Of a stretch of 64,000 bases of DNA, positions 1 to 8,356 are shown piece by piece (position 1 is the stretch's first letter; each line of letters opens with the position of its first letter). Under the pieces are notes generated by a model. That model saw nothing but the letters and a program-made list of their open reading frames with translations. It searched no databases and was not told the DNA's origin. A program made the translations under genes and the position numbers. The stretch spans positions 1,364,001 through 1,428,000 of the forward strand of contig NZ_JAAUVN010000001.1 in assembly GCF_012030425.1 (NCBI RefSeq), given 5' to 3'. The DNA is from Sphingobacterium sp. B16(2022). GTDB taxonomy: Bacteria; Bacteroidota; Bacteroidia; Sphingobacteriales; Sphingobacteriaceae.

Positions 1-231
1 GAGGATTTTGAACTTTTTAACTATACCGCTGGAACATGCGTCCAGATTCTTCATTTAGGTCCTTTTGCCGAAGAACTGCAAACACTACCCGTGCTTCAGC
101 AATTTGCTTCGGATGAAGGTTTAAAAAAATCAGGGATGCATCATGAAATTCATCTAACAAATTTTGAACAAGGACAGAGCCAACAACACCTACAGACTAT
201 TCTGCGTGATCCTGTGATAAAACAAGCATAA
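1..231 (+). CDS. GyrI-like effector-binding domain protein (3' part only)
   Basis: Only the last 76 codons are inside the window; the reading frame is open from base 1 and stops with TAA at 229-231. The visible protein has the C-terminal pattern of the GyrI-like small-molecule-binding domain: a TCVQILHLGPF strand, then a helix, then MHHEIHL and a terminal LQTILRDPV, which in this family follows the ligand cavity. Such domains occur alone or behind an AraC/MerR DNA-binding part, and which applies here cannot be seen. Function beyond ligand binding is not inferable. Confidence 0.75.
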   Translation, partial: EDFELFNYTAGTCVQILHLGPFAEELQTLPVLQQFASDEGLKKSGMHHEIHLTNFEQGQSQQHLQTILRDPVIKQA

Positions 232-284
232 TTTTTTTTACTCATATCTGAAACAAATGTTTCAATATTAATAAATAATCAATC

Positions 285-1064
285 ATGAAAAAAACAGAAA
301 CACTATCTGGTAAAGTAGCTTTAGTAACCGGAGGAACAAAAGGTATTGGAAAAGCCATTGCAGACAAGTTGGCTTCTAATGGTGCATTAGTTGTTGTTAC
401 AGCAAGGAAATCACCCGATACAGACATTAAACATCATTTTATAGCTGCAGACTTAACAAATAATAGCGATATAGCTGCGCTATCATCCAAAATAATAGCG
501 GAATATGGTATACCGGATATCTTGATTAATAATGTTGGAGGTACTTCGTCTCCAGCTGGAGGCTTTAAGATGCTTAGTGATGAAGATTGGAATAGAGATA
601 TCGAGCTCAATCTGATGGCCGCTATAAGACTAGATAAAGTTATTGTGTCTCAGATGATGGAAAAGAAATCTGGTGTTGTTATTCATATTTCTTCAATAAA
701 CGGAAAGATTCCTTTGTACGAATCCAATTTTTCCTACGGAGTGATGAAGTCCGCTTTAAATGCTTATAGTAAAACGCTTGCTAACGAAGTTTCCAAAGAA
801 GGTATCCGGGTAAATACGGTTTCTCCTGGAATGGTCAGGACAGAAGCTATGGAATCTTTTTTGGAAAGCTACGCAAGTTCTATAGGAAAAACCAAAACGG
901 AAGCAGAACAACAGGTAATGGCTGGCCTTGGTGGGGTACCTATGAACAGATTGGCAGAACCTGAAGAAATTGCTCATACGGTTGATTTTTTGGTATCAGA
1001 CGGTGCTGGTTACATTACCGGAGCAAATATCTTGGTCGATGGGGGTACGTTTCCAGTTGTATAA
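285..1064 (+). CDS. SDR family NAD(P)-dependent oxidoreductase
   Basis: This is a classical short-chain dehydrogenase of 259 residues, a normal length. The cofactor motif TGGTKGIG is at residues 15-22, NNVGG follows near residue 85, the catalytic serine sits in HISSING and the active-site pair is Tyr151/Lys155 in SYGVMK. The PGMVRTEAM segment and the C-terminal YITGANILVDGG complete the fold. The substrate cannot be read from sequence; glucose/ribitol dehydrogenase- and FabG-like relatives share all these motifs. The ATG at 285 has no Shine-Dalgarno sequence, as is usual in Bacteroidota. It may be co-transcribed with the oxidoreductase that starts 93 bases downstream. Confidence 0.9.
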   Translation: MKKTETLSGKVALVTGGTKGIGKAIADKLASNGALVVVTARKSPDTDIKHHFIAADLTNNSDIAALSSKIIAEYGIPDILINNVGGTSSPAGGFKMLSDEDWNRDIELNLMAAIRLDKVIVSQMMEKKSGVVIHISSINGKIPLYESNFSYGVMKSALNAYSKTLANEVSKEGIRVNTVSPGMVRTEAMESFLESYASSIGKTKTEAEQQVMAGLGGVPMNRLAEPEEIAHTVDFLVSDGAGYITGANILVDGGTFPVV

Positions 1065-1156
1065 TCAGCATTAAAAGTATGAAATATAGTAGAAATGATC
1101 TAGCGTAATCTTTCCCTGTATTTCGTTTTCATAATAATATTTTAAAAGAATTAGAC

Positions 1157-2155
1157 ATGACCCAAAAGAAAAAAATGCTCCTTTATGGAGCTACAGGATA
1201 TACTGGTAAAATCATTGCAGCTAGAGCAAGAGAATTAAATATTGATTTTGAAATAGCTGGACGTGACAAGAGCAAAATTCGTTCTTTATCGAATGAACTA
1301 AATGTTGGATACCATGTTTTTGAAGTACATGATAAGAGCTCCTGGCAGATTGCGTTGGCTGATAAACAGGTCTTGATCAATGCTGCTGGACCATATGCCT
1401 CCACAGCCAGACAAGCAATGGAAGCATGCTTGAAAGCTGCTGTCCACTATTTGGATATCAGTGCGGAATTAGAATCTTATCTTTTGGCAGAGTCGTTTGA
1501 TGACAGAGCTAAAGCAGCAGGAATCCAACTCATATCCGGGGCAGGTTTTTTTGTAAGCTATGATGCGATTGTTGCCCATTTATCTAAATTAGTAATCGAG
1601 CCCGAATACTTGAGTGTCGGTTTTCGTCACTATGGTGGATTCTCCAAAGGGTCAATTTTAAGTAGCAAAAACATTGCAGATTTGGGTATATTAGTTCGTA
1701 AAAACGGTGTAATTATTAAGAATCCAGATCCTAGATCTAGGATATTTTCATTTGGCGATGAAGATGTAGCATGTATACCGACTTCTTTGGGAGGAATTAT
1801 CCTGAGTTATAAAACTACAGGTATTCCCAATATCGAAGAATATTTCTCTTTAAAACTACCTGCTATGGATTTACCGGAGTTAACATCTGAAAATCTTCCG
1901 GACGGTCCAACAAAAGAAGAACGAGCAGCAGGACGAAATGGAATAACGGCAGAGATTATAGGAAGAGACGGTGAAGTAGTGAAAGCATATCTTGATACTC
2001 CATCGGGTTATGAACTTACACCACTTTCTGTGATAGCAGTCGCAAATCGTATATTAAGTGATGATTTCAAAATTGGTTACCAATCACCAGGTTCTGCCTA
2101 TGGAGAATATATTTTAAATGATATTCCCGACCTTAAGTTAATTGACCTAGCTTAG
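1157..2155 (+). CDS. Saccharopine dehydrogenase-like NAD(P)-binding oxidoreductase
   Basis: A 332-residue protein whose N-terminus has the Rossmann motif GATGYTG at residues 11-17, followed by INAAGPYA and HYLDISAE, the signature of the saccharopine dehydrogenase / trans-acting enoyl reductase superfamily. The central part (GAGFFVSYDAIVAHL) and the sugar-like SFGDEDVACIP region fit the same family. Most family members of this size are uncharacterised oxidoreductases, so a true lysine-pathway role is unlikely: no lysine genes are near. The neighbouring SDR gene suggests a small redox pair. Confidence 0.82.
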   Translation: MTQKKKMLLYGATGYTGKIIAARARELNIDFEIAGRDKSKIRSLSNELNVGYHVFEVHDKSSWQIALADKQVLINAAGPYASTARQAMEACLKAAVHYLDISAELESYLLAESFDDRAKAAGIQLISGAGFFVSYDAIVAHLSKLVIEPEYLSVGFRHYGGFSKGSILSSKNIADLGILVRKNGVIIKNPDPRSRIFSFGDEDVACIPTSLGGIILSYKTTGIPNIEEYFSLKLPAMDLPELTSENLPDGPTKEERAAGRNGITAEIIGRDGEVVKAYLDTPSGYELTPLSVIAVANRILSDDFKIGYQSPGSAYGEYILNDIPDLKLIDLA

Positions 2156-2263
2156 TATTATACTAGAAATTGTAAATATGGCAACGAAAACCACCATTTA
2201 GGCGAATTTTAAGCACTTAGATGTAATCATCTTTGTATCAGTATAAATTTTAAATATTACGTT

Positions 2264-2812
2264 ATGAGTTATTGCGAGTATATTTCAACGATGATAGAGC
2301 CTCGACGAAGTCTTCATCAAAAGTATCATGATCATTATTACGGTTTTCCTATACATGATGACAATGAGCTTTTCGGGCGTTTGATTATGGAAATTAATCA
2401 AGCAGGGCTGAGCTGGGAAACGATCTTAAAAAAAGAGGACAATTTTCGTAAGGCGTATGATAATTTTGATTTAAAAAAAGTAGCATCCTATTCAGAAAAA
2501 GAACAGCAACGCCTTTTAAACGATCCAGGAATTATCCGCAATAAATTGAAGGTGAATGCTGCTATTGAGAATGCAAAAACTATTGTAATACTGCAACAGG
2601 AATATGGCAGTTTTGAAAAATGGCTAGAACTCCATTATTTAAATACTAAAGAAGAATGGGTAAAACTTTTTAAGAAAACATTCCGTTTTACTGGCGGTGA
2701 AATTGTAAATGAGTTTTTAATGAGCATCGGTTATTTACATGGTGCACATACTGAAACATGTCCAATTTATAAGAAAATCTTAACAATTACACCTGTATGG
2801 GTTAAAAAATAA
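2264..2812 (+). CDS. tag: DNA-3-methyladenine glycosylase I
   Basis: Tag removes 3-methyladenine from alkylated DNA in base-excision repair. The 182-residue protein keeps the key positions, each offset by five from the E. coli enzyme: His22 in the YHD motif, Glu43 and Trp51 in the QAGLSWETIL block that forms the base pocket. The zinc-snap ligands are Cys4 and His22 at the N-terminus and His162/Cys166 (HTETC) at the C-terminus. It heads a tight operon: the next ORF starts 4 bases after its stop. A CATCTTTG at 2228-2235 weakly resembles the Bacteroidota -7 element, but no good -33 TTG was found. Confidence 0.93.
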   Translation: MSYCEYISTMIEPRRSLHQKYHDHYYGFPIHDDNELFGRLIMEINQAGLSWETILKKEDNFRKAYDNFDLKKVASYSEKEQQRLLNDPGIIRNKLKVNAAIENAKTIVILQQEYGSFEKWLELHYLNTKEEWVKLFKKTFRFTGGEIVNEFLMSIGYLHGAHTETCPIYKKILTITPVWVKK

Positions 2813-2816
2813 ACAA

Positions 2817-3167
2817 ATGGATATAAAACAGTTTATTACTGCATGGATTGCTGCGAGCAATTCATTCAATACTGAAAAATATCTCTCATTTTATTTACCT
2901 GAAGCGATCTTAGATGATGTGTCTTTAGGAATAAAATTTGAGAAATATGATGGTATTAAGGTATATTTTGATAAATACTTTATTGGGTATAATACGCAGA
3001 TAGAAGAAATGAATTTAATGGAAATGGGACAAGAGCATGTATATCTGGAGGTACGATTTACAGGTGATTTTCCAGAAGGCAAAATCGGGGGATCATTTGA
3101 TATCAAATTTAAAAATGGTAAAATACTGTTTGTGAAGGCAGATTTGTTGCAATATAAAAATATATAA
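2817..3167 (+). CDS. NTF2/SnoaL-like small protein
   Basis: The 116-residue protein has the pattern of the NTF2-like (SnoaL) fold: an N-terminal amphipathic helix (FITAWIAASNSFNTEKYLSFY), an aspartate-rich turn, and four to five beta strands ending in FDIKFKNGKILFVKADL. Members are small enzymes or ligand binders, and sequence gives no substrate. It starts 4 bases after the Tag stop and ends 2 bases before the MazG-like gene, so the three genes are almost certainly one transcript. A link to nucleotide or DNA damage handling is an inference from the neighbours only. Confidence 0.65.
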   Translation: MDIKQFITAWIAASNSFNTEKYLSFYLPEAILDDVSLGIKFEKYDGIKVYFDKYFIGYNTQIEEMNLMEMGQEHVYLEVRFTGDFPEGKIGGSFDIKFKNGKILFVKADLLQYKNI

Positions 3168-3169
3168 TC

Positions 3170-3490
3170 ATGGAGAAAGATAATTTTGACGAAATCATTC
3201 GTCGCTCAATAGAAATCAGGAAAAAGTACCACGAGCTGGAGATGATGCATCATGGAAGCGAATGGACTTGGGAAGAAGATGCTTTAGCTTACTTAACCGA
3301 CGCTGGACTGATCGGTCGGAACATTATGTCGCAACAGAAACGCTGGCCCAAAATTGGTTCGGAACCTGAACTGGAGCATAAACTTGGTGAAAATATTTGG
3401 TGGTTGATCGTATTAGCAGAAAGATCCGGTATCAATATAAAAGATGCTATTCAGAATTTTCTGACTAAAACAGAAACACTATTGAAATAA
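3170..3490 (+). CDS. MazG-like protein
   Basis: A 106-residue helical protein. The region DALAYLTDAGLIGRNIMSQ followed by HKLGENIWWLIVLAERSGINIKDAI matches the helix pair of MazG-like nucleotide pyrophosphohydrolase relatives, in which an E(x)2D-type helix leads into a W(W/Y)LIxLAxxxGI helix. The classical EEx12-28ExxD metal motif is not clearly complete, so catalysis is uncertain. As the last gene behind tag it could clean up nucleotides during alkylation repair, but that is inference. A hairpin followed by a T run lies 80 bases downstream. Confidence 0.6.
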   Translation: MEKDNFDEIIRRSIEIRKKYHELEMMHHGSEWTWEEDALAYLTDAGLIGRNIMSQQKRWPKIGSEPELEHKLGENIWWLIVLAERSGINIKDAIQNFLTKTETLLK

Positions 3491-3570
3491 AGCTGTCTTT
3501 TAATTCGTGAATTAATGGTATGTCGCGCTGGGGTTACGTTTACTGGAGACAATGCTGGATATTAAATTTG

Positions 3571-3600
3571 AAAAGGAGATTCTGTCAGGAGTCTCCTTTT
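3571..3600 (+). terminator. Rho-independent terminator
   Basis: The 9-bp stem AAAAGGAGA (3571-3579) pairs with TCTCCTTTT (3592-3600) around a 12-base loop; the right arm ends in four T. It lies downstream of the tag operon. Confidence 0.75.
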
Positions 3601-3790
3601 TGATATCATAACTAGCATTTTCATGATATCAGATTGTCGTCTTTGTTTCTAGTTATGTTGTTCGTATTTCGATTAAGGACGATAACTAAATAGCTTTAAA
3701 TAACATGAATTTAAAAGAAGCGACGGTATGAGAAATATCCTTTCTTTTTTTACTCCTCTGACTCGGTATATGTTCATTAGTATTTATTAA

Positions 3791-3820
3791 CAATGATTTA
3801 CATACAGTGTAATATCATTG
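3791..3820. repeat. Imperfect palindrome
   Basis: CAATGAT-TTACA (3791-3802) pairs with TGTAA-T-ATCATTG (3808-3820): 12 paired bases per arm with one bulged T and a 5-base loop. There is no T run, so it is more likely an operator or RNA structural element than a terminator. Confidence 0.5.
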
Positions 3821-4121
3821 TACTATATATATGTATGCTAGCCTAAAAGGTAATCGAAAAAAAAAATTGGAAATACTACATAAATATTAGTATTTTAATT
3901 ATCGTTATAATGTGGTTGAGTGCATAATATAAATTATTTTTAAATTAATATCTGCGTAGAATTCATTATCTTTAAAAGTCATTATAACATTTTTAAAAAA
4001 TTGTCGTGCCTGCTACTTCTTTTGAAGAAAAATCAGACTGTTAGACAGTTACTTATGACTTAATATGCAGTTATAAAAACCTGAAGTCTTAAAATTATTG
4101 ATAATACTTGATATTGAAGTT

Positions 4122-7100
4122 ATGAATAAGGGACCAGTAAAAACAAATGAGTCGGAGCGATTAGATGCACTATATAATTACGAAATATTAGATACGCAAC
4201 CCGAAGAAGATTTTGACCGTATTACCAAGATAGCTTCGCTTGTGTGTGGTGTTCCTATCTCACTGATCTCCTTAATTGATGAGAACCGGCAATGGTTTAA
4301 ATCCCGGGTTGGCCTTGATGTCAGAGAAACTTCCCGAAGCTTGGCATTCTGCCAGTATGCCATTAAAGATCGTAATTTTATGGAGGTTCCAGATGCTCAA
4401 CAAGATGAACGATTCAAAAATAATGAGCTTGTTACCTCGGATCCCTACATCCGGTATTATTTAGGATTTCCTTTGGTTGATCCAGACGGTTTTGCTCTGG
4501 GAACGCTTTGTGTTATAGACACGGAGCCTAAAGACTTAAGTTCAGATCAAAAACAGGTGCTGTCGCTGCTTCGTGATGAGGTCGTGTCCCTGATTATCAA
4601 TCGAAAAGAAAAAGAAAGATATAAAGAAAGCGAACGGGAATTAAAAGCATTTTTTGATAATTCCCAAAGTCTGATGTGTACGCATGATCTGGAAGGTAAT
4701 CTGCTTAAAGTTAATAATGCGAGTGCATCTATCTTAGGTTATACTAGAGCTGAAATTGAAAAACTGTCTCTTTATGATATTATTCCTACTAAAGGACATA
4801 AAAATTTAGATGCATACCTCAACCAGCTTGTTAAAACCGGTACGGCAAAAGGAGAGATGCGCACTAAAACAAAGTCGGGTGAATTACGTATCTGGTTATT
4901 CAATAACATTCTGCAACCGAATGGTGATAAAAAACCGTATGTCATCGGTAATGCTGTTGATATCACAGAACAGCATTTTCTTGAGAAAGATTTAAAAAAT
5001 ACTCAGGCGATGTTAACGCGGACAGGAAGAGTGGCCCGAATAGGTGGGTGGGAGTATAATCTGCTTGAAAAGCATCTGACCTGGTCTGATATAACAAAGG
5101 AAATTCATGGTGTTCCACCTAATTATCAACCTGATATCGCTCAAGGATTAGATTTTTATAAGGAGGGTGACAGTCGAACAAAAATAAGCCAAGCTATTGA
5201 TGAGGCTATTACTAAGGGGATTTCATGGGACCTGGAGATGGAGATCGTCACGTTTACAGGTGAAGAACTGTGGGTACGGGCACTTGGAAATGCGGAGTTT
5301 GATAATGGTCAATGTATTCGTTTATATGGTACTTTTCAAGATATTGACAAACGTAAGCGTATTGAAGCTGAATCTTTAAAATCTAAAAAGTTACTGGAGG
5401 ATGTTCTGCAAGCGACATCTGCTGTAGGTATTATTGCGACAGATAATCACGGATTGATCACCCTGTTTAATAAAGGTGCAGAAAATCTTCTTGGTTACAG
5501 CAGTGTGGAGATTATCGGCAAATTTACACCTTCACTTTTCCATTTACAGGATGAGATTCGGATACGTGAGAATGAACTGACTATGGAATTGGGACATCCA
5601 ATAGCAGGATTTCGCGTTTTTGTTGAAAAACCTGAGCTCTATGGTGCCGAGCAGAGAGAGTGGACTTACGTAAGAAAAGATGGACAATTATTATATGTTT
5701 CGCTTGCGGTTACTGCCATTCATGATGTTGAAGAAAATATTATCGGTTATCTGGGTATAGCGACCGATATCAGCAAGATTATACATCAACGTGAAGAATT
5801 GGAAAAAGCAAAAGTTCTTGCTGAACAGGGTAGTATTGCGAAATCTGAATTTTTAGCAAATATGAGCCATGAGATCAGGACACCTCTCAATGGAATTATC
5901 GGTTTTACAGACTTGATGACCAGAACCACGCTCGATGATACCCAACGAGAATACCTGTCAATTGTAGATCAGTCCGCTACTTTACTGTTGAGTATCATTA
6001 ATGATATTCTCGATTTTTCAAAAATTGAAGCCGGGAAGCTGGAGCTGGATATTGATAAATGTGATCTTTACGAAGTGCTCACCCAAGTAACTACTTTTTT
6101 GAACATTCAGGGACAGGGTAAAAACGTTGAATTTCATTTAAATATCTCGAAGGACGTACCGCAATATATCTGGGTCGATTCCCTTCGTGTTAAGCAGGTA
6201 TTAATGAACCTACTGAGCAATGCTAAGAAATTTACGGAGAAAGGTGAAATTGAGCTACGTGTCGATTTCTTATGTAGGCAGGATGATCTGACCAGCTTGC
6301 GCTTCAGTGTCCGGGATACGGGCATTGGTATAAAAGCAGAAAAACAGGAGAAAATATTCGATGCCTTTTCTCAAGAAGATGCCTCGACCACGAAACGATA
6401 CGGTGGTACGGGCCTGGGACTAACTATTTCCAATAAACTGCTGAAGATGATGGGTAGCGGGCTAAAGCTTGAAAGCACATATCTTGTTGGGAGCCGTTTT
6501 TATTTTGATCTTAGCGTGCGCTATGATGATGGTGAGGTACGCGAATGGTTAAATCTGCAAACTATTCGAGAGGTATTGATCGTGATCAATGGTGCTGCTA
6601 GCAGAACGCTTTTAGCACAGATGTTAAAATTGCAGCATATTAAAGTTTCCGAAGCGGCGAATGGTTTTGAAGCGTTACAATTGTTAATGAAGGGAAATCA
6701 GTACGATGCTATTATTATTGACAATGACCTGCCAATAATGAACGGTATGGAAACCATCAAAAAGATGAAAGAAAAATTATTTAGTATCGACAATAATCAC
6801 GCTGTGATACCGATCTTTGATTCTAGCGAGGGAAATATGAGCAGCATCTGCGCATCCTTAGGTATCCGGCATTGGCTTGAAAATCCGGTAAAACTTGATG
6901 ATCTGTATACTGTTCTTTCAAAGATAGAAGCTCAGGAGACTGAAAAAGATATTATTCCCGTTTCTCAGGATTCGCGCAATGGAGAAGGCCTTAAAATTCT
7001 TATTGTTGAAGATAATGAATTTAACATACGTCTTGCAACTATCTTGATCCGGAACATCATACCGGAAATCGAAGTTCTGGAAGCTAAAGATGGAAGACAG

Positions 7101-7361
7101 GGGCTTGCAATCTTTAAGGAAATGCATCCTGATCTGGTTCTGATGGATATTCAGATGCCTGCTATGAACGGCTATGAAGTAACTGAAGTAATCCGTAAGG
7201 AAGAAGTAGGAGCTAGAACACCTATTATTGCTTTAACAGCAGGAAATGTACTACGAGAAAAAGAAAAATGTCTAGCGGCAGGAATGGATGATTTTGTTGT
7301 TAAACCTATAGTTGAACAGACATTACGTGCCGTATTGACCAAATGGCTTCATTGGGAATAG
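4122..7361 (+). CDS. Hybrid sensor histidine kinase (GAF-PAS-PAS-PAS-HisKA-HATPase-REC-REC)
   Basis: The protein is 1079 residues from the ATG at 4122; a TTG at 4098 in frame is possible but less likely. In order: a GAF domain (about 20-165, with LIDENRQWFKS and FCQYAI), three PAS domains (about 180-290, 295-410, 425-560), HisKA with phospho-acceptor His583 in MSHEIRTPLNG, a HATPase with NLLSNAKKFT, DTGIGI and GTGLGL boxes, and two receiver domains. The second receiver is canonical with phospho-acceptor Asp1009 in MDIQMPAMNG. The first keeps Asp867 but lacks the upstream acidic pair (VINGA instead of a VDDN type) and its conserved lysine (ENPVK), so it is probably degenerate. No transmembrane segment is apparent, so sensing is cytoplasmic. 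The gene stands alone, with no adjacent output protein. Confidence 0.93.
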   Translation: MNKGPVKTNESERLDALYNYEILDTQPEEDFDRITKIASLVCGVPISLISLIDENRQWFKSRVGLDVRETSRSLAFCQYAIKDRNFMEVPDAQQDERFKNNELVTSDPYIRYYLGFPLVDPDGFALGTLCVIDTEPKDLSSDQKQVLSLLRDEVVSLIINRKEKERYKESERELKAFFDNSQSLMCTHDLEGNLLKVNNASASILGYTRAEIEKLSLYDIIPTKGHKNLDAYLNQLVKTGTAKGEMRTKTKSGELRIWLFNNILQPNGDKKPYVIGNAVDITEQHFLEKDLKNTQAMLTRTGRVARIGGWEYNLLEKHLTWSDITKEIHGVPPNYQPDIAQGLDFYKEGDSRTKISQAIDEAITKGISWDLEMEIVTFTGEELWVRALGNAEFDNGQCIRLYGTFQDIDKRKRIEAESLKSKKLLEDVLQATSAVGIIATDNHGLITLFNKGAENLLGYSSVEIIGKFTPSLFHLQDEIRIRENELTMELGHPIAGFRVFVEKPELYGAEQREWTYVRKDGQLLYVSLAVTAIHDVEENIIGYLGIATDISKIIHQREELEKAKVLAEQGSIAKSEFLANMSHEIRTPLNGIIGFTDLMTRTTLDDTQREYLSIVDQSATLLLSIINDILDFSKIEAGKLELDIDKCDLYEVLTQVTTFLNIQGQGKNVEFHLNISKDVPQYIWVDSLRVKQVLMNLLSNAKKFTEKGEIELRVDFLCRQDDLTSLRFSVRDTGIGIKAEKQEKIFDAFSQEDASTTKRYGGTGLGLTISNKLLKMMGSGLKLESTYLVGSRFYFDLSVRYDDGEVREWLNLQTIREVLIVINGAASRTLLAQMLKLQHIKVSEAANGFEALQLLMKGNQYDAIIIDNDLPIMNGMETIKKMKEKLFSIDNNHAVIPIFDSSEGNMSSICASLGIRHWLENPVKLDDLYTVLSKIEAQETEKDIIPVSQDSRNGEGLKILIVEDNEFNIRLATILIRNIIPEIEVLEAKDGRQGLAIFKEMHPDLVLMDIQMPAMNGYEVTEVIRKEEVGARTPIIALTAGNVLREKEKCLAAGMDDFVVKPIVEQTLRAVLTKWLHWE

Positions 7362-7433
7362 TTCGTTAAAGAATTAAAAGGGATATATTTAGTTAAGTAA
7401 GTCTAGAATACCTAGGGTTACCCTTGTTTGAAG

Positions 7434-7465
7434 GCAGGAAATACTTAAAAGCGAATATTTCCTGC
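7434..7465. terminator. Hairpin between convergent genes
   Basis: GCAGGAAATA (7434-7443) pairs perfectly with TATTTCCTGC (7456-7465) around a 12-base loop. The right part overlaps the last codons of the PAP2 gene. There is no good T run on either side, so it is a possible bidirectional terminator only. Confidence 0.45.
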
Positions 7466-8215
7466 TATGGTTAGCTGTTTGCCATTGTAACCGGGAATAA
7501 ACATATAAGTAACACTTTGACTCTGCTTGTTGTGGTCAATTAGAGGAAGCATCCAGTAGGCAATTTTAGTACTTAGGATACCTATTCCGGCTCCCATAGC
7601 GACATCAGAGAGCCAGTGTTTATTATTGTACATGCGAAAGAATCCTGTTCCTGCAGCGACAGCATATCCTGCCACACCATACCAAATAGATCGATCCTTG
7701 TATTCCTGCCAGAGCAGTTCTGCTCCCACAAATGCTGTAGCGGTATGTCCTGAAGGAAAAGAATTGTTGGCGGAGCTATCCGGTCGCCATACGTTACCCG
7801 TATTTTTAATGGATATGACCGTTGCCGTCATAATGGCATTGGAAACTGCAGCAGTGAAAAGACGCTGTTTGAGATTATGTTTTGCTCTGATACCAAAAGC
7901 ATCGAGAGCAAAGATACTTGCTGTGCCTGCATACTGACTAAAATCATCTACAGAAAATTTGCGATCAATATTTTCTCGCAGCTCATCTCGGAGATCTTTA
8001 TTTTGGCCGATCAAAAAATGGCTTTCTAAAGCAATGAGCCCATAACTCATCAGGCCTACTGGTACAATGAGTTCTTTATAGGGAATTCGCTTAATAAAAG
8101 ATCTTTTAGTGATAGTGCTATCAGAATAAGTGGAGCTTATTTGCTGTGCTTGGCTTTCCAGTAGAAAAAATACGAGGAAGAAAAACAACATCAGGTATGA
8201 AAAGAATCTACGCAT
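7445..8215 (-). CDS. PAP2 superfamily phosphatase
   Basis: A 256-residue secreted or membrane-associated acid phosphatase. It begins with a signal peptide (hydrophobic residues 5-20, cleavage probably after SQA). The three PAP2 catalytic motifs are visible: KNTGNVWRP (K-x6-RP), NSFPSGHTA (PSGH) and RMYNNKHWLSD (R-x5-H-x3-D, with Met replacing the usual Ser after Arg). Family members dephosphorylate lipid phosphates such as undecaprenyl diphosphate or phosphatidic acid. The C-terminal FIPGYNGKQLTIAGNIRF ends in phenylalanine after beta-like strands. It is convergent with the hybrid kinase and monocistronic. Confidence 0.9.
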   Translation of the reverse strand: MRRFFSYLMLFFFLVFFLLESQAQQISSTYSDSTITKRSFIKRIPYKELIVPVGLMSYGLIALESHFLIGQNKDLRDELRENIDRKFSVDDFSQYAGTASIFALDAFGIRAKHNLKQRLFTAAVSNAIMTATVISIKNTGNVWRPDSSANNSFPSGHTATAFVGAELLWQEYKDRSIWYGVAGYAVAAGTGFFRMYNNKHWLSDVAMGAGIGILSTKIAYWMLPLIDHNKQSQSVTYMFIPGYNGKQLTIAGNIRF

Positions 8216-8356
8216 TGTACTGTCATTAATAATGGATATATTGGTAATGAAGGTATAAAAAGGAAATGAAATTATTCTTCTAAAAACTATTATTTTTTAA
8301 TTATGTTTTCTTTGAAATAAATGTGTTAACTTTCTGAATATCTAACTGATACCGCT

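Larger units (their letters stand above)
3491..4121. other. Intergenic region upstream of the hybrid kinase
   Basis: About 630 AT-rich bases with no credible ORF. It holds a terminator at 3571-3600 and a nearly perfect inverted repeat at 3791-3820. The last 250 bases before the kinase are very AT-rich and presumably contain its promoter, but no convincing Bacteroidota promoter pair could be assigned. Confidence 0.6.
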
